From Yanghanlia caeni (GTDB lineage Bacteria; Pseudomonadota; Gammaproteobacteria; Burkholderiales; Burkholderiaceae_B), in NCBI GenBank assembly GCA_030733815.1, contig JAUZQE010000002.1, positions 107,225-171,224 on the forward strand: DNA of 64,000 nucleotides. The letters are read 5' to 3'. Below the pieces are notes generated by a model. The model saw only the letters and a program-made list of their open reading frames with translations, was not told where the DNA came from and made no database searches. Shown here piece by piece: positions 33,466-45,046 of this stretch. Position 1 is the first letter of the stretch, and each line of letters begins with the position of its first letter. Both the position numbers and the translations under genes were made by a program.

Positions 33466-33486
33466 GCCCGGGAACGATTCCCGGGC
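33466..33486 (-). terminator. Hairpin after secF
   Basis: Perfect 9 bp stem GCCCGGGAA / TTCCCGGGC with a 3-base loop, 11 bases after the secF stop. No T-run follows on the minus strand, so it is a probable but not certain end of the sec operon transcript. Confidence 0.45.
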
Positions 33487-33496
33487 GGCGGGGCGG

Positions 33497-34432
33497 TCAG
33501 GCGATCTCGGCCGCGGGGTCGTCTTTTTTCGGCGTTTTGACCAGGTCTTCGCGCTTCACGCCCAGCCACATGGCGATGGAGGCGGCCACGAACACCGAGG
33601 AATAGATGCCGAACCAGATGCCGATGGTCAGTGCCAGCGAGAAGTTGTGCAGCGTGGGGCCGCCGAAGAATAACATCGACAGCACCATCATCTGGGTCGA
33701 CCCGTGGGTGATGATGGTGCGCGACATGGTCTGCGTGATGGCGCTGTCGATTACTTCTCGCACGCTGGTCTTGCGCTGCTTGCGGAAGTTCTCGCGGATG
33801 CGGTCCATGATCACCACGGATTCGTTCACCGAATAGCCGAGCACGGCCAGAACGCCAGCCAGCACCGACAGCGAAAACTCCCACTGGAAGAAGGCAAAGA
33901 AGCCCAGAATGATGATGACGTCGTGCAGGTTGGCCACCACGCCGGCAATGGCGAACTTCCATTCGAAACGGAAGCCCAGGTAGACCATGATGCCGATGAC
34001 CACCACCAGCAGGGCCATGAGCCCGTTTTCGACGAGCTCGCGGCCCACCTGCGGCCCGACGAACTCGACGCGGCGCAGTTCGACGTCGGGTGTGATGGCC
34101 TGCAGCGCGCCCATGACGGCTTCGCTCTGCATGGCGGATGTCTCGCCTTCGCGCACGGGCAGGCGGATCATGACGTCGCGCGAGGTGCCGAAGTTCTGCA
34201 CCTGGAAGTCGCTGTAGCCCAGGGCGCCCACGGCACTGCGTACTTCGTCGAGCTGAGCGGCTTGCGGATAGTTGACCTCGATTACCGTGCCGCCGGTGAA
34301 CTCGATGGACAGATGGAAGCCGCGCGTGACGATGAAAAAGACCGCCAGTGCGAAGACCACGATACTGATCAGGTTCAGCACCAGGGCATGGCGCATGAAC
34401 GGAATGCTGCGGCGTATACGGAAAAATTCCAT
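33497..34432 (-). CDS. secF: Protein translocase subunit SecF
   Basis: 311 aa inner-membrane partner of SecD, helping the SecYEG channel with proton-driven export. Six hydrophobic segments; the RND-like fold is marked by FTGGTVIEVNYPQAA in the first periplasmic domain and by VLAVLGYSVNESVVIMDRIREN and SMLFFGGPTLHNFSLALTIGIWFG in the second half. It follows secD by 38 bp and ends in a soluble acidic tail (KTPKKDDPAAEIA). Confidence 0.95.
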   Translation of the reverse strand: MEFFRIRRSIPFMRHALVLNLISIVVFALAVFFIVTRGFHLSIEFTGGTVIEVNYPQAAQLDEVRSAVGALGYSDFQVQNFGTSRDVMIRLPVREGETSAMQSEAVMGALQAITPDVELRRVEFVGPQVGRELVENGLMALLVVVIGIMVYLGFRFEWKFAIAGVVANLHDVIIILGFFAFFQWEFSLSVLAGVLAVLGYSVNESVVIMDRIRENFRKQRKTSVREVIDSAITQTMSRTIITHGSTQMMVLSMLFFGGPTLHNFSLALTIGIWFGIYSSVFVAASIAMWLGVKREDLVKTPKKDDPAAEIA

Positions 34433-34470
34433 GATTCGTACTTACCTTTAAGCGGGCGCGGCCCGGTTGA

Positions 34471-36342
34471 TCAGTCCTTGGGCTTCCAGACCTGGCCGAT
34501 GGAAATGCGCTGCAGCTTGCGCCGCGAGCCGTACCACAGGTTGACGAGCGCGCGCACGCCGACGATGGAGGAAAACATCGACGTGAGAATGCCGATGCAG
34601 TGCACCACGGCGAAGCCGCGCACGGGGCCCGTGCCAAATGCCAGCAGGGCAATGCCCACGATCAGCGTGGTGAGGTTCGAGTCGAGAATCGTGCCCCAGG
34701 CGCGCTCGAAACCCAGGTTGATGGCCTGTTGCGGCGGGTGGCCGGCGCGCAGTTCTTCGCGTATGCGTTCATTGATGAGCACGTTGGCGTCGATCGCCAT
34801 GCCCAGCGTGAGGGCGATGGCGGCAATGCCGGGCAGGGTGAGCGTGGCCTGCAGCATCGACAGTGTGGCGAGCAGCAGCAGCACGTTGAAGAGCAGCCCC
34901 AGCGTGGAAAACACGCCGAACAGCTGGTAGTACACGATCATGAACACGGCGATGGCGATGAACCCGTACAGGGTGGAATCGAAGCCCATCTTGATGTTCT
35001 CGGCACCCAGGCTCGGGCCGATGGTGCGTTCCTCGATGATCTCCATGGGCGCGGCCAGCGAGCCGGCGCGCAGCAGCAGGGCGATGTCGGCCGCCTCCTG
35101 TGCGTTCATGCTGCCGGAAATCTGCACCTGACCGCCGGGAATTTCGCTGCGGATGACGGGGGCCGTGACCACCTGCCCCTTACCCTGTTCGAACAGCACG
35201 ATCGCCATGCGCCGGCCGATGTTGTCGCGGGTGACGTCGCGGAAGATGCGCGCGCCCTTGGAGTCGAGCGTGAGGTTGACCGTGGGTTGCTGAGTCTGCT
35301 GATCGCGGCCGGGCTGGGCGTCCTGCAGGTTCTCGCCGGTGAGGATGACCTGGCGACGCAGCAGCAGCGGCCGGCCGTCGGTGTCGTTGAAGCGTTCGAG
35401 CCCGAAGGGCACGGTGCCCGAGGCCAGTGCCGCGGTGGCGCTGGGCGAGTCTTCGACCATGCGGATTTCGAGCGTGGCGGTGCGGCCCAGGATTTCCTTG
35501 GCCTTGGCCACGTCTTGCACACCCGGCAGCTGCACGATGATGCGGTCGGAACCCTGTTGCTGAATGACCGGCTCGGCCACGCCCAGTTCGTTGATGCGGT
35601 TGTGCAGGGTGGTGATGTTCTGGCGCAGTGCGTTGGTCTGCACCGCCGTGATCGCCATGTCGCTCAGCGTGCCGCGCAGGGTGTACTGGCCGCCCGCTTC
35701 GCCGCTGGCGGTGAAGTTCATGTCGGGCATGGCACGGCGCAGCTCGGAGATGGCCGCGTCGCGATCGGCTTCGGTGCTGAATGTGGCATTGATCGCAAGA
35801 TCGCTGCGCTCGACGCCGGCCAGCGGCACCCGCGCTTCGCGCAGTACGGTGCGCACTTCGTTGGCGAGCGTGTCGTAGCGGCCGGTGAGGGCCCCGCGCA
35901 TGTCGACCTGCAGCAGGAAGTGCACGCCGCCGCGCAGATCGAGCCCCAGATACATGGGATTCGCGCCAATGGACGTAAGCCAGGCAGGCGATGCCGACAG
36001 CAGGTTCAGTGCCACCGTGTAGCCGGGATCTTCGGGGTCGGGATTGAGGGTGCGCTCGATGAGGTCTTTTGCACGCAGCTGGACATCGGTGGTTTCGAAG
36101 CGCACGCGCACGGTGCCCGTGGGGCCCGACTGCTCGAAGAAGGCGCCGGTAGTGGCGATGCCGTTTTCGCGCAGCAGCCCTTCGACCCGATCAAGCATCG
36201 AAATATCGACCTTTACCGTGGATTTGGCCGGGGCGATCTGCACCGCCGGCGATTCGCCGAAGAAGTTGGGAAGGGTGTAGAGCAACCCGATGATCAGCGC
36301 TACGGCGACGGTCAGGTATTTCCAGAGGGGATAACGGTTCAT
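34471..36342 (-). CDS. secD: Protein translocase subunit SecD
   Basis: 623 aa inner-membrane RND-family protein. It starts MNRYPLWKYLTVAVALIIGLLYTLPN, has a large periplasmic domain with GLDLRGGVHFLLQVDM and ELGVAEPVIQQQGSDRIIVQLPGV, and ends with six helices including LTLGMAIDANVLINERIREEL and AFGTGPVRGFAVVHCIGILTS. It works with SecF downstream. An attenuator-like stem with a T5 run lies just 24 bp before its ATG. Confidence 0.95.
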   Translation of the reverse strand: MNRYPLWKYLTVAVALIIGLLYTLPNFFGESPAVQIAPAKSTVKVDISMLDRVEGLLRENGIATTGAFFEQSGPTGTVRVRFETTDVQLRAKDLIERTLNPDPEDPGYTVALNLLSASPAWLTSIGANPMYLGLDLRGGVHFLLQVDMRGALTGRYDTLANEVRTVLREARVPLAGVERSDLAINATFSTEADRDAAISELRRAMPDMNFTASGEAGGQYTLRGTLSDMAITAVQTNALRQNITTLHNRINELGVAEPVIQQQGSDRIIVQLPGVQDVAKAKEILGRTATLEIRMVEDSPSATAALASGTVPFGLERFNDTDGRPLLLRRQVILTGENLQDAQPGRDQQTQQPTVNLTLDSKGARIFRDVTRDNIGRRMAIVLFEQGKGQVVTAPVIRSEIPGGQVQISGSMNAQEAADIALLLRAGSLAAPMEIIEERTIGPSLGAENIKMGFDSTLYGFIAIAVFMIVYYQLFGVFSTLGLLFNVLLLLATLSMLQATLTLPGIAAIALTLGMAIDANVLINERIREELRAGHPPQQAINLGFERAWGTILDSNLTTLIVGIALLAFGTGPVRGFAVVHCIGILTSMFSSIVGVRALVNLWYGSRRKLQRISIGQVWKPKD

Positions 36343-36365
36343 GCTCGATCGGGCGAAAAGGCGGG

Positions 36366-36394
36366 AAAAATCCCCGAGGCGCAGGCCTCAGGGG
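36366..36394 (-). terminator. Terminator/attenuator-like hairpin between yajC and secD
   Basis: On the minus strand CCCCTGAGGC-CTGC-GCCTCGGGG (9 bp stem, one bulged T, 4-base loop) is followed by ATTTTT. It lies 11 bp after the yajC stop and 24 bp before the secD ATG. It looks like an intrinsic terminator and could lower secDF expression relative to yajC. Confidence 0.6.
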
Positions 36395-36405
36395 CAGGCG
36401 TGCGC

Positions 36406-36747
36406 TCAGAGCGTCTTCATCGTGCCCTTGGGCAGCACCGAAATCACGGCATTGCGCTGCACGATGGTTTCGACCGGCTTGTCGGCCAGCGTGGCCACTT
36501 CCATGGTGACGTAGTTGTCGCTGACTTTGGTGATGCGGCCCAGGAGCCCACCCTGCGTGATGACTTCGTCGCCCTTGGCCAGGTTTTCGACCAGTTTGCG
36601 GTGTTCCTTCTGACGTTTCATCTGCGGCCTGATCATCAGGAAGTACAGAATCACGAACATCAGGATGATGGGCAGCATGCCCACCAGCGCGTTTTCACCG
36701 CCTGCAGCCTGGGCAAGCGTATATGGCAGGGTATCGATGAGAGACAT
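36406..36747 (-). CDS. yajC: Preprotein translocase subunit YajC
   Basis: 113 aa single-span inner-membrane protein of the SecDF-YajC complex. The membrane segment is LVGMLPIILMFVILYFLMIRP, followed by QMKRQKEHRKLVENLAKGDEVITQGGLLGRI, the diagnostic YajC block. It precedes secD in the conserved tgt-yajC-secD-secF order. Confidence 0.94.
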   Translation of the reverse strand: MSLIDTLPYTLAQAAGGENALVGMLPIILMFVILYFLMIRPQMKRQKEHRKLVENLAKGDEVITQGGLLGRITKVSDNYVTMEVATLADKPVETIVQRNAVISVLPKGTMKTL

Positions 36748-36784
36748 CTCGGGTGCTCCTGTGATTTTTTGGGAATAACTCTTT

Positions 36785-36790
36785 ATTGTA
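36785..36790 (-). promoter_or_regulatory. Candidate -10 element for yajC
   Basis: TACAAT in TGTCGCTACAATAAAG on the minus strand, 38 bp before the yajC ATG and 33 bp after the tgt stop. It would let yajC-secDF be transcribed independently of queA-tgt. The -35 region is weak. Confidence 0.35.
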
Positions 36791-36822
36791 GCGACAAGGC
36801 GCCCGCGTGAGGCGCCCGGTCG

Positions 36823-39008
<2,186 letters not shown>

Positions 39009-39154
39009 GGATGCTCGGGTTCGCCCGCAGCGGGCGCGAAGGGGGCTGTGTCGCCCTGTATTTTAAGCGGTGTTGCAAATGGGTTCCGCGGGGCGGCGTG
39101 CTTTGGTTATGCTGGTGTTTTTTGTGTGCCGGCCACACCTTGCAACATTACCTG

Positions 39155-40621
39155 ATGCGCATCATGAATCTTCACGCTGGTTTCCTGCGCGCCGCCCGCC
39201 GCACCGTTGTTGCGGTCGCACCGGTGCTGGCGGCGCTGCTGCTGCCCCTGGCGCATGCCCAAAGCCTGCAAGCGCTACCCCCTGAAGTACAGCAGGCCTG
39301 GCGCGCCACCAAGCTGCCCGACTCGGCACTTTCGCTGGTAGCGCACGAGCTGGGCGGGCCGCGACTGGCAACGGTGGCCGCCACCACGCCCCGCAACCCT
39401 GCCTCGGTCATGAAAATGGTCACCACCTGGGCGGCGCTTTCCGGCCTGGGGCCCGACTACAGCTGGCGCACGGCCTTTTATGCCCGGCCCGGCGCCACGG
39501 TCGACGCCGAAGGCACGCTTGCGGGGCCGCTTTACCTCAAGGCGGGCGGCGATCCGCTGCTCACCACGCATGAACTCTGGTCGCTGCTGCGCGAGCTGCG
39601 GCTGCGGGGCATCAAGAACGTTTCCGAGGTGGTGGTCGATCGCAGCCGGTTCGGCAATGTGGCGCTTGACCCCGGCGCCTTCGACGGCGCGGGCGACCGG
39701 CCCTACAACGCCAGCCCCGACGCCATGATGGTCGGGCTGGGCGTGGCGCGGCTCATTTTCATGCCCGACGCGCAGGCGCGGCAATGGATTCCCATCGTCG
39801 ATCCGCCCGTGCGCGGCGTGCGGCTGCAGGGCAGGGTCGAATGGAGCACGGCGCGTTGCCCGGGCCCACCGGCGGTGGCCACCAACGTGCGCCGGCTCGG
39901 CAGCGACACCGTGATCGAGGTGTCGGGCACGGTGGCCGGCTCCTGCGGCGAATTCTCGCTGTACCGGCTGGCACAGTCGCAGCCCGAACATTTTGAATCG
40001 CTGTTCCGCATGCTCTGGCAGGAACTGGGCGGCACGCTCGGGCGCGGCATCACCTCCGGCGTGACACCGCCCGACGCGCGGCTGCTGGCGTGGCATGATT
40101 CCGAGTCGCTGGCCGATACCATCCGTCTCATCAACAAGCAGAGCAACAACGTCATGGCGCGGATGCTGCTGCTCACGTTGGGGGCGGAACAGCGCAGCGG
40201 CGGTGCGACGGCGGCCACGGGCGCGGCCGCCGCGCTCGACGTGCTGCGTGAACAGGGCATCGACGTGCGCGGCTGGGTCATAGAAAACGGCTCGGGCCTG
40301 TCGCGTGACGAACGCCTCACGGCAGAAGGTCTGGCGGGCCTGCTCGATACCGCGTGGCATTCCCCGATGATGCCGGAATTCATGTCGTCGCTGGCCATTT
40401 CGGGCGTCGACGGCACCCTGCGGCGGCGGCTGCGTTCCGACCATACGCGCGGCATGGCGCATCTGAAAACAGGTACGCTGCGCGACGCACGGGCGCTGGC
40501 GGGCTATGTCCTGGGCGCCAGCGGCAGGCGTTACGCGCTGGTGGTGCTCATCAACGACGATCGTGCCGCCACCACCGGCAAGTTTCTCGACGCCGTGGTG
40601 GAATGGTTGGCGGCCCGATAG
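39155..40621 (+). CDS. dacB: D-alanyl-D-alanine carboxypeptidase/endopeptidase (PBP4 family)
   Basis: 488 aa periplasmic penicillin-binding protein of the PBP4/DacB class, trimming peptidoglycan peptides. A signal peptide ([17 protein letters not shown], cleavage after AHA) precedes the catalytic domain with SVMK (SxxK), SNN in [13 protein letters not shown] (SxN) and KTG in [10 protein letters not shown]. The ATG at 39155 is used; 39164 is also possible. The open frame runs upstream to 39011 with no signal. It is divergent from queA. Confidence 0.9.
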   Translation: MRIMNLHAGFLRAARRTVVAVAPVLAALLLPLAHAQSLQALPPEVQQAWRATKLPDSALSLVAHELGGPRLATVAATTPRNPASVMKMVTTWAALSGLGPDYSWRTAFYARPGATVDAEGTLAGPLYLKAGGDPLLTTHELWSLLRELRLRGIKNVSEVVVDRSRFGNVALDPGAFDGAGDRPYNASPDAMMVGLGVARLIFMPDAQARQWIPIVDPPVRGVRLQGRVEWSTARCPGPPAVATNVRRLGSDTVIEVSGTVAGSCGEFSLYRLAQSQPEHFESLFRMLWQELGGTLGRGITSGVTPPDARLLAWHDSESLADTIRLINKQSNNVMARMLLLTLGAEQRSGGATAATGAAAALDVLREQGIDVRGWVIENGSGLSRDERLTAEGLAGLLDTAWHSPMMPEFMSSLAISGVDGTLRRRLRSDHTRGMAHLKTGTLRDARALAGYVLGASGRRYALVVLINDDRAATTGKFLDAVVEWLAAR

Positions 40622-40698
40622 GGCTGCCCGCTCGCCTGTCAGGGGCGCATCGGGGCATAATGCGGGCGAGTCATCCCATTATTCGCAGGAAGCCACCG

Positions 40699-41337
40699 AT
40701 GCCCGTACATGAAATTCGTCACCCCCTGATCCGGCACAAGCTGGGCCTGATGCGCAAGGCAGAGCTCAGCACCAAGAATTTCAGGGAAATGTCGCAGGAA
40801 ATTGCCTCGTTGCTCACATACGAGGCGTCGAAAGACCTGCCGCTCGAACACGACACCATCGAGGGTTGGTGCGGGCCGGTCGACGTCGAGAAGATCGCGG
40901 GCAAGAAGGTCACCGTGGTGCCGATCCTGCGGGCCGGCATCGGCATGCTCGAAGGCGTGCTGAATCTCATTCCCGGCGCCAAGGTCAGCGCTGTGGGCAT
41001 AGCCCGCAACGAGGAAACCCTCGAAGCCCAGCCGTATCTGGAGCGCCTGGTGGGGCAGCTCGAACAGCGCCTTGCGCTCATCGTCGATCCCATGCTGGCC
41101 ACCGGCGGCTCCATGGTCGCAACCATCGATCTGCTCAAGAAGGCGGGTTGCCGGAACGTGCGCGCGCTGGTGCTGGTGGCCGCCCCCGAGGGCATTGCGG
41201 CCGTTGAAGAACATCACCCCGACGTTCATATTTATACGGCGTCCATCGACAGTCATCTCGATGCGAACGGTTATATCGTGCCGGGGCTGGGCGACGCCGG
41301 CGACCGTATTTTTGGCACACGTCAAAAAGACACCTGA
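40699..41337 (+). CDS. upp: Uracil phosphoribosyltransferase
   Basis: 212 aa salvage enzyme making UMP from uracil and PRPP. Family blocks are [29 protein letters not shown], the PRPP loop [15 protein letters not shown] and the uracil site near [22 protein letters not shown] lies 8 bases before the ATG. It is a single-gene unit. Confidence 0.95.
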   Translation: MPVHEIRHPLIRHKLGLMRKAELSTKNFREMSQEIASLLTYEASKDLPLEHDTIEGWCGPVDVEKIAGKKVTVVPILRAGIGMLEGVLNLIPGAKVSAVGIARNEETLEAQPYLERLVGQLEQRLALIVDPMLATGGSMVATIDLLKKAGCRNVRALVLVAAPEGIAAVEEHHPDVHIYTASIDSHLDANGYIVPGLGDAGDRIFGTRQKDT

Positions 41338-41445
41338 CAATCGCACTGCGCGCAGCATTTTCGGCGTATCGTGTCAGGGCGGGAACGGGGTTTGCCGACC
41401 GCTCCCGCAGGAATCTCCCGCAGCATAGCCAACAGGAGCAAAGCA

Positions 41446-41760
41446 ATGAACGAGAAAGACATCCGCGCCAAGGAAGAAGAGTTCGTCGAACAGATCAAGC
41501 GCAGCCTCGATGAGGCCGAGCGCATGCTGCAGCAAGCCGCCGAATCCACGGGCGAAAAGGCCGAAGAACTGCGAGACAGCGCCATGCGCGCCCTGCGCCG
41601 TACGCGCGAGCACCTGTACGACACGCAAGACGAACTGCTCGCACAGGGACGCCGCGCCATTCGCGCCACCGACGACTATGTGCACGACAACCCGTGGCGC
41701 GCCATCGGCATGGCCGGCCTGGTAGGGGTGCTGGTGGGTGCACTGATCTGCCGCCGCTGA
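41446..41760 (+). CDS. DUF883 (ElaB/YqjD-like) membrane-anchored protein
   Basis: 104 aa protein of the ElaB/YqjD/DUF883 family, tail-anchored inner-membrane proteins; YqjD binds ribosomes in stationary phase. A long charged amphipathic helix (residues 1-80, DIRAKEEEFVEQIKRSLDEA) is followed by the signature YVHDNPWRAIGMAGLVGVLVGALI, the membrane segment, and a short basic end. AGGAG lies 8 bases before the ATG. It starts the yqjD-yqjE-yqjK-like trio. Confidence 0.9.
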   Translation: MNEKDIRAKEEEFVEQIKRSLDEAERMLQQAAESTGEKAEELRDSAMRALRRTREHLYDTQDELLAQGRRAIRATDDYVHDNPWRAIGMAGLVGVLVGALICRR

Positions 41761-41773
41761 TTCGGGCCGCTAC

Positions 41774-42196
41774 ATGGCGTTGCGTGAATCCGTAGGCGGG
41801 CTGGCCGCCTCTCTCGTGTCGATTCTGCGCACCCGCTTCGAGCTCTTCGCGCTCGAGGCGGCCGAACAGAAGTCTCGGCTGTTCGTGCTGGTCGGTCTCG
41901 CTGCCGGGGCCGCCGTGTGTCTCGTGCTGGCGCTGCTGGTCTTTACCGTTACGGTGGCGGTGTACTTCTGGCCCACCGAAGATCGCTACGTGGCGCTCGG
42001 CATTCTGGCGTTCGTGTATTTTGCGATCGGCATCGGTTTGCTGGTGGCCATCCGCAGCCGCCTGGTGAACGGCCCGCAGCCGTTTGCCGCCACGCTCGAC
42101 GAGCTGCGGCGTGACATCGAGCTCATCAATCGCATCAAGCAGCCGTCGTCGGCGCCGGTACCGCCCGAATGGATGCCGCCGGGAGACCGCCCATGA
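41774..42196 (+). CDS. Phage holin family / YqjE-like membrane protein
   Basis: 140 aa protein with two hydrophobic helices (LFVLVGLAAGAAVCLVLALLVF and VALGILAFVYFAIGIGLLVAI) between cytoplasmic ends. It matches the YqjE (Actinobacterial holin-like) family and follows the DUF883 gene as in many proteobacteria. It overlaps the next gene by 4 bp. Despite the family name there is no sign of a prophage. Confidence 0.82.
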   Translation: MALRESVGGLAASLVSILRTRFELFALEAAEQKSRLFVLVGLAAGAAVCLVLALLVFTVTVAVYFWPTEDRYVALGILAFVYFAIGIGLLVAIRSRLVNGPQPFAATLDELRRDIELINRIKQPSSAPVPPEWMPPGDRP

Positions 42197-42534
42197 GCCG
42201 TAATGTGCAGCGGTATACGGGCCGCGACCGGGAAGTACGTCTCGAGCTGTTGCGCGCCCGCGCCGCTATCGAGCGGCAGGCCGTGGCGCAGAACGTACTC
42301 GATCTGCGCGAATCCCTCACACCACGCGGGCTGTTCGATTCGGTGCTGCCTGCATCGCGCCGGCGTTCGCTTGTGGGCTCTGCGATGCGCATGCTGTCGC
42401 TTTCAAGGCGCTACCCGGTGGTGTTGTCGCTGGGTTCGGCCCTGCTTTCTACGGCCGCCCGGCGTCGCGTGCGCTGGTGGAAGCTGGCCGGCGCAGCGGT
42501 GCTGGCCTGGCTGCTGGCACGCCAGCGGCGCTAG
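42193..42534 (+). CDS. YqjK-like hypothetical protein
   Basis: 113 aa basic protein starting MSRNVQRYTGRDREVRLELL. It has an Arg-rich helical N-terminus and a C-terminal hydrophobic helix (WWKLAGAAVLAWLLARQ). The start overlaps the YqjE-like stop (ATGA). Position and composition match the third gene of the yqjDEK-like cluster. Its function is not known. Confidence 0.7.
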   Translation: MSRNVQRYTGRDREVRLELLRARAAIERQAVAQNVLDLRESLTPRGLFDSVLPASRRRSLVGSAMRMLSLSRRYPVVLSLGSALLSTAARRRVRWWKLAGAAVLAWLLARQRR

Positions 42535-42571
42535 TGGGTGGTGGTGCCGGCCCGTTGCGGGCGCGGCGCGT

Positions 42572-44116
42572 CTACAGACCCAGTTCGCCCCACATCGCAT
42601 CGACGCGTGCACGCACGTCGTCGTCCATGCGTATGGGTCGCCCCCATTCCCGGTCGGTCTCGCCCGGCCACTTGTTGGTGGCGTCCATGCCCATCTTGCC
42701 GCCCAGGCCCGAAACGGGCGAAGCGAAATCCAGATAGTCGATCGGTGTGTTTTCCACCAGCACCGTGTCGCGCACCGGGTCCATGCGGGTGGTCATGGCC
42801 CACACCACTTCCTTCCAGTCGCGAATGTCGACGTCGTCGTCGACCACGATGATGAACTTCGTGTACATGAACTGACGCAGTATGCTCCAGATGCCGAACA
42901 GCACCCGCTTGGCGTGGCCGGGGTATTGTTTGCGCATCGACACCACGGCAAGCCGGTAGCTGCAGCCTTCCGGGGGCAGGTAGAAGTCGGTGATCTCGGG
43001 CAACTGGCGCCGCAGCAGGGGTACGAACACCTCGTTCAGCGCAACGCCCAGCACGGCCGGTTCGTCGGGCGGCTTGCCCGTGTAGGTGCTGTGGTAAATG
43101 GGGTTGCGCCGCATGGTGATGCGATCGACCGTGAACACCGGAAACCAGTCCTGCTCGTTGTAGTACCCCGTGTGGTCGCCATACGGGCCTTCCAGCGCCA
43201 TCTCGTAGTCGCTGCGCGGAGGCGGCGGGGCGCTGTGCGGCACGACGGGCGCCACGGCGCACGGGTCGCTGGCGGGCAGAATGTGCCCTTCCAGCACGAT
43301 CTCGGCATACGCAGGCACCGACAGGCTGCTGCCCAGTGCGTCGGCCACTTCGGTGCGCGAACCGCGCAGCAGGCCGGCGAACTGGTATTCGGAAAGGCTG
43401 TCGGGCACCGGAGTCACCGCAGCCAGTATGGTGGCCGGGTCGGTGCCCAGCGCCACCGCGATCGGGAACGGCTCGCCCGGGTGGGCGAGGCAGTGGTCGC
43501 GGAAGTCGAGCGCGCCGCCGCGGTGCGAAAGCCAGCGCATGATGAGCTTGTTGCGCCCGATCTGCTGCTGGCGATAAATGCCCAGGTTCTGGCGTCGCGC
43601 ACGCGGCCCGCGCGTGATCACCAGGCCCCACGTCAGCAGCGGGGCCGCGTCTTCGGGCCAGCAATGCTGCAGGGGAATGCCCGACAAGTCGACGTCGTTG
43701 CCTTCCAGAACCACTTCATGACAGGCTGCGCTGCGTACGCGTTTCGGGCTCATGTCCCACAAGGCCGACTTGAGCGTGCCGACGGTGCCGATCGCCTCGC
43801 GCAGATTGCGCGGGGCTTCGGGTTCGCGCAGGCTGGCCAGCAGCTCGCCGATCTCGCGCAGGGCCGATACATCGTCGGCGCCCATGCCCCATGCCACGCG
43901 CCGGGGCGTGCCGAACAGGTTGGCAAGCACCGGCATGGCGGCCGGGCGGGCTTCGTGCATGGCGTTTTCGAACAGCAGTGCGGGCCCGCCGCTGCGCAGT
44001 ACACGATCGCTGATCTCGGTCATTTCCAGACGGGTCGAGACGGGGTGAGCGATGCGTTTGAGTTCGCCCTGCGTTTCGAGCTGCCGGATGAAGTCTCTCA
44101 GGTCACGGTATTTCAC
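42572..44116 (-). CDS. ubiD: 4-hydroxy-3-polyprenylbenzoate decarboxylase
   Basis: 514 aa UbiD decarboxylase using prenylated FMN in ubiquinone synthesis. Characteristic blocks are [70 protein letters not shown] [13 protein letters not shown], and the C-terminal [20 protein letters not shown]. It is convergent with the YqjK-like gene; a GC-rich stem (GCCCG-TTG-CGGGC, 42550-42562) lies in the 37 bp between them. Confidence 0.94.
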   Translation of the reverse strand: MKYRDLRDFIRQLETQGELKRIAHPVSTRLEMTEISDRVLRSGGPALLFENAMHEARPAAMPVLANLFGTPRRVAWGMGADDVSALREIGELLASLREPEAPRNLREAIGTVGTLKSALWDMSPKRVRSAACHEVVLEGNDVDLSGIPLQHCWPEDAAPLLTWGLVITRGPRARRQNLGIYRQQQIGRNKLIMRWLSHRGGALDFRDHCLAHPGEPFPIAVALGTDPATILAAVTPVPDSLSEYQFAGLLRGSRTEVADALGSSLSVPAYAEIVLEGHILPASDPCAVAPVVPHSAPPPPRSDYEMALEGPYGDHTGYYNEQDWFPVFTVDRITMRRNPIYHSTYTGKPPDEPAVLGVALNEVFVPLLRRQLPEITDFYLPPEGCSYRLAVVSMRKQYPGHAKRVLFGIWSILRQFMYTKFIIVVDDDVDIRDWKEVVWAMTTRMDPVRDTVLVENTPIDYLDFASPVSGLGGKMGMDATNKWPGETDREWGRPIRMDDDVRARVDAMWGELGL

Positions 44117-44191
44117 GGGCTTGCGGTATTCCGGTTACAGTCGGGAATCACGAAGGTTAACATTCCGGTGGATTGATTTCAGGGGAAACCC

Positions 44192-45043
44192 ATGCCGCAT
44201 GCATTGAGGGTGCTTGGCTATCGTATCGCCGAGCTTCTGAACGTGTGCGCCGTGTATCTGGGCATCGCCGTGCTGGTCACGCTGGTCATGGTGTTCACGC
44301 TCGCGCCGCTGCGCACGCAGGTGCAGCAGATACATTATGCGCTTTTGAACACGCTGCGCCCCGCAAGCGTCGATAACGTGCTGTACGCCATGCTGGTGTC
44401 GGGCGACGACGACAACCGGGCCATGCTCGAAAGCCTGCTGGGCATTGCCGCGCTGCCGCCCACTGATACGGAATCCGGCGAAGGCGAACAGACCGATACC
44501 ACTGCAGCGGTTGCCGGCGGCGACGCCATCAATTTCGCACGTCTGCTGCGCAAGTCCATCGAAGAGGGCGGAGTCGAGGGCATTACCCCCGAACAGGAAC
44601 GTGCGCTGCGCAGTTACCTGGCACGCAAGTACCGTATCGCCTCGAGCGTGGCCGGTGCGCTGATCAGCACGGTGTTCATCGTGGCCAAGGAAATGAACCT
44701 CGACCCGCAGCTGATTCTTGCGGTCATCGCCATCGAGTCGCGCTACAACCCGTATGCTGAAAGCCACGTGGGCGCCCAGGGCCTCATGCAGGTGATGACC
44801 CGCGTGCACAAAGACAAGTTCACCGAGTTTTCCGACGGCACCATTGCCGCGCTGCATCCAATTGCCAACATCCGCGTGGGCTCGCGCATTCTGCGCGACT
44901 GCATCGACCGGCGCGGGTCGATCGAGCGCGGCCTGGCCTGCTATGTGGGTGCCACCGGCCCGAACGACGGTGGTTACGGGGCCAAGGTGCTTGCCGAGCG
45001 GCGCCGCATCGCCCTCGCGTCGGGCATACCGGTGGGGCGTTGA
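44192..45043 (+). CDS. Lytic transglycosylase, SLT domain
   Basis: 283 aa membrane-anchored peptidoglycan lytic enzyme. An N-terminal hydrophobic segment (LNVCAVYLGIAVLVTLVMVFTLA) anchors it; the SLT catalytic domain runs from about residue 155, with the catalytic Glu in ILAVIAIESRYNP, then SHVGAQGLMQVMTRVH and RIGSRILRDC-like IRVGSRILRDC. A low-complexity acidic linker lies between. It is convergent with the aminotransferase gene (3 bp apart). Confidence 0.88.
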   Translation: MPHALRVLGYRIAELLNVCAVYLGIAVLVTLVMVFTLAPLRTQVQQIHYALLNTLRPASVDNVLYAMLVSGDDDNRAMLESLLGIAALPPTDTESGEGEQTDTTAAVAGGDAINFARLLRKSIEEGGVEGITPEQERALRSYLARKYRIASSVAGALISTVFIVAKEMNLDPQLILAVIAIESRYNPYAESHVGAQGLMQVMTRVHKDKFTEFSDGTIAALHPIANIRVGSRILRDCIDRRGSIERGLACYVGATGPNDGGYGAKVLAERRRIALASGIPVGR

Positions 45044-45046
45044 AGC

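Noticed and set aside
34600..36810. 736-codon open frame antisense to secD/yajC
   Set aside because: It covers clear secD and yajC coding on the other strand and has the composition of a shadow frame.
41774..42196. Holin-like annotation as a sign of a prophage
   Set aside because: The protein is the YqjE housekeeping type beside a DUF883 gene; no phage genes surround it.
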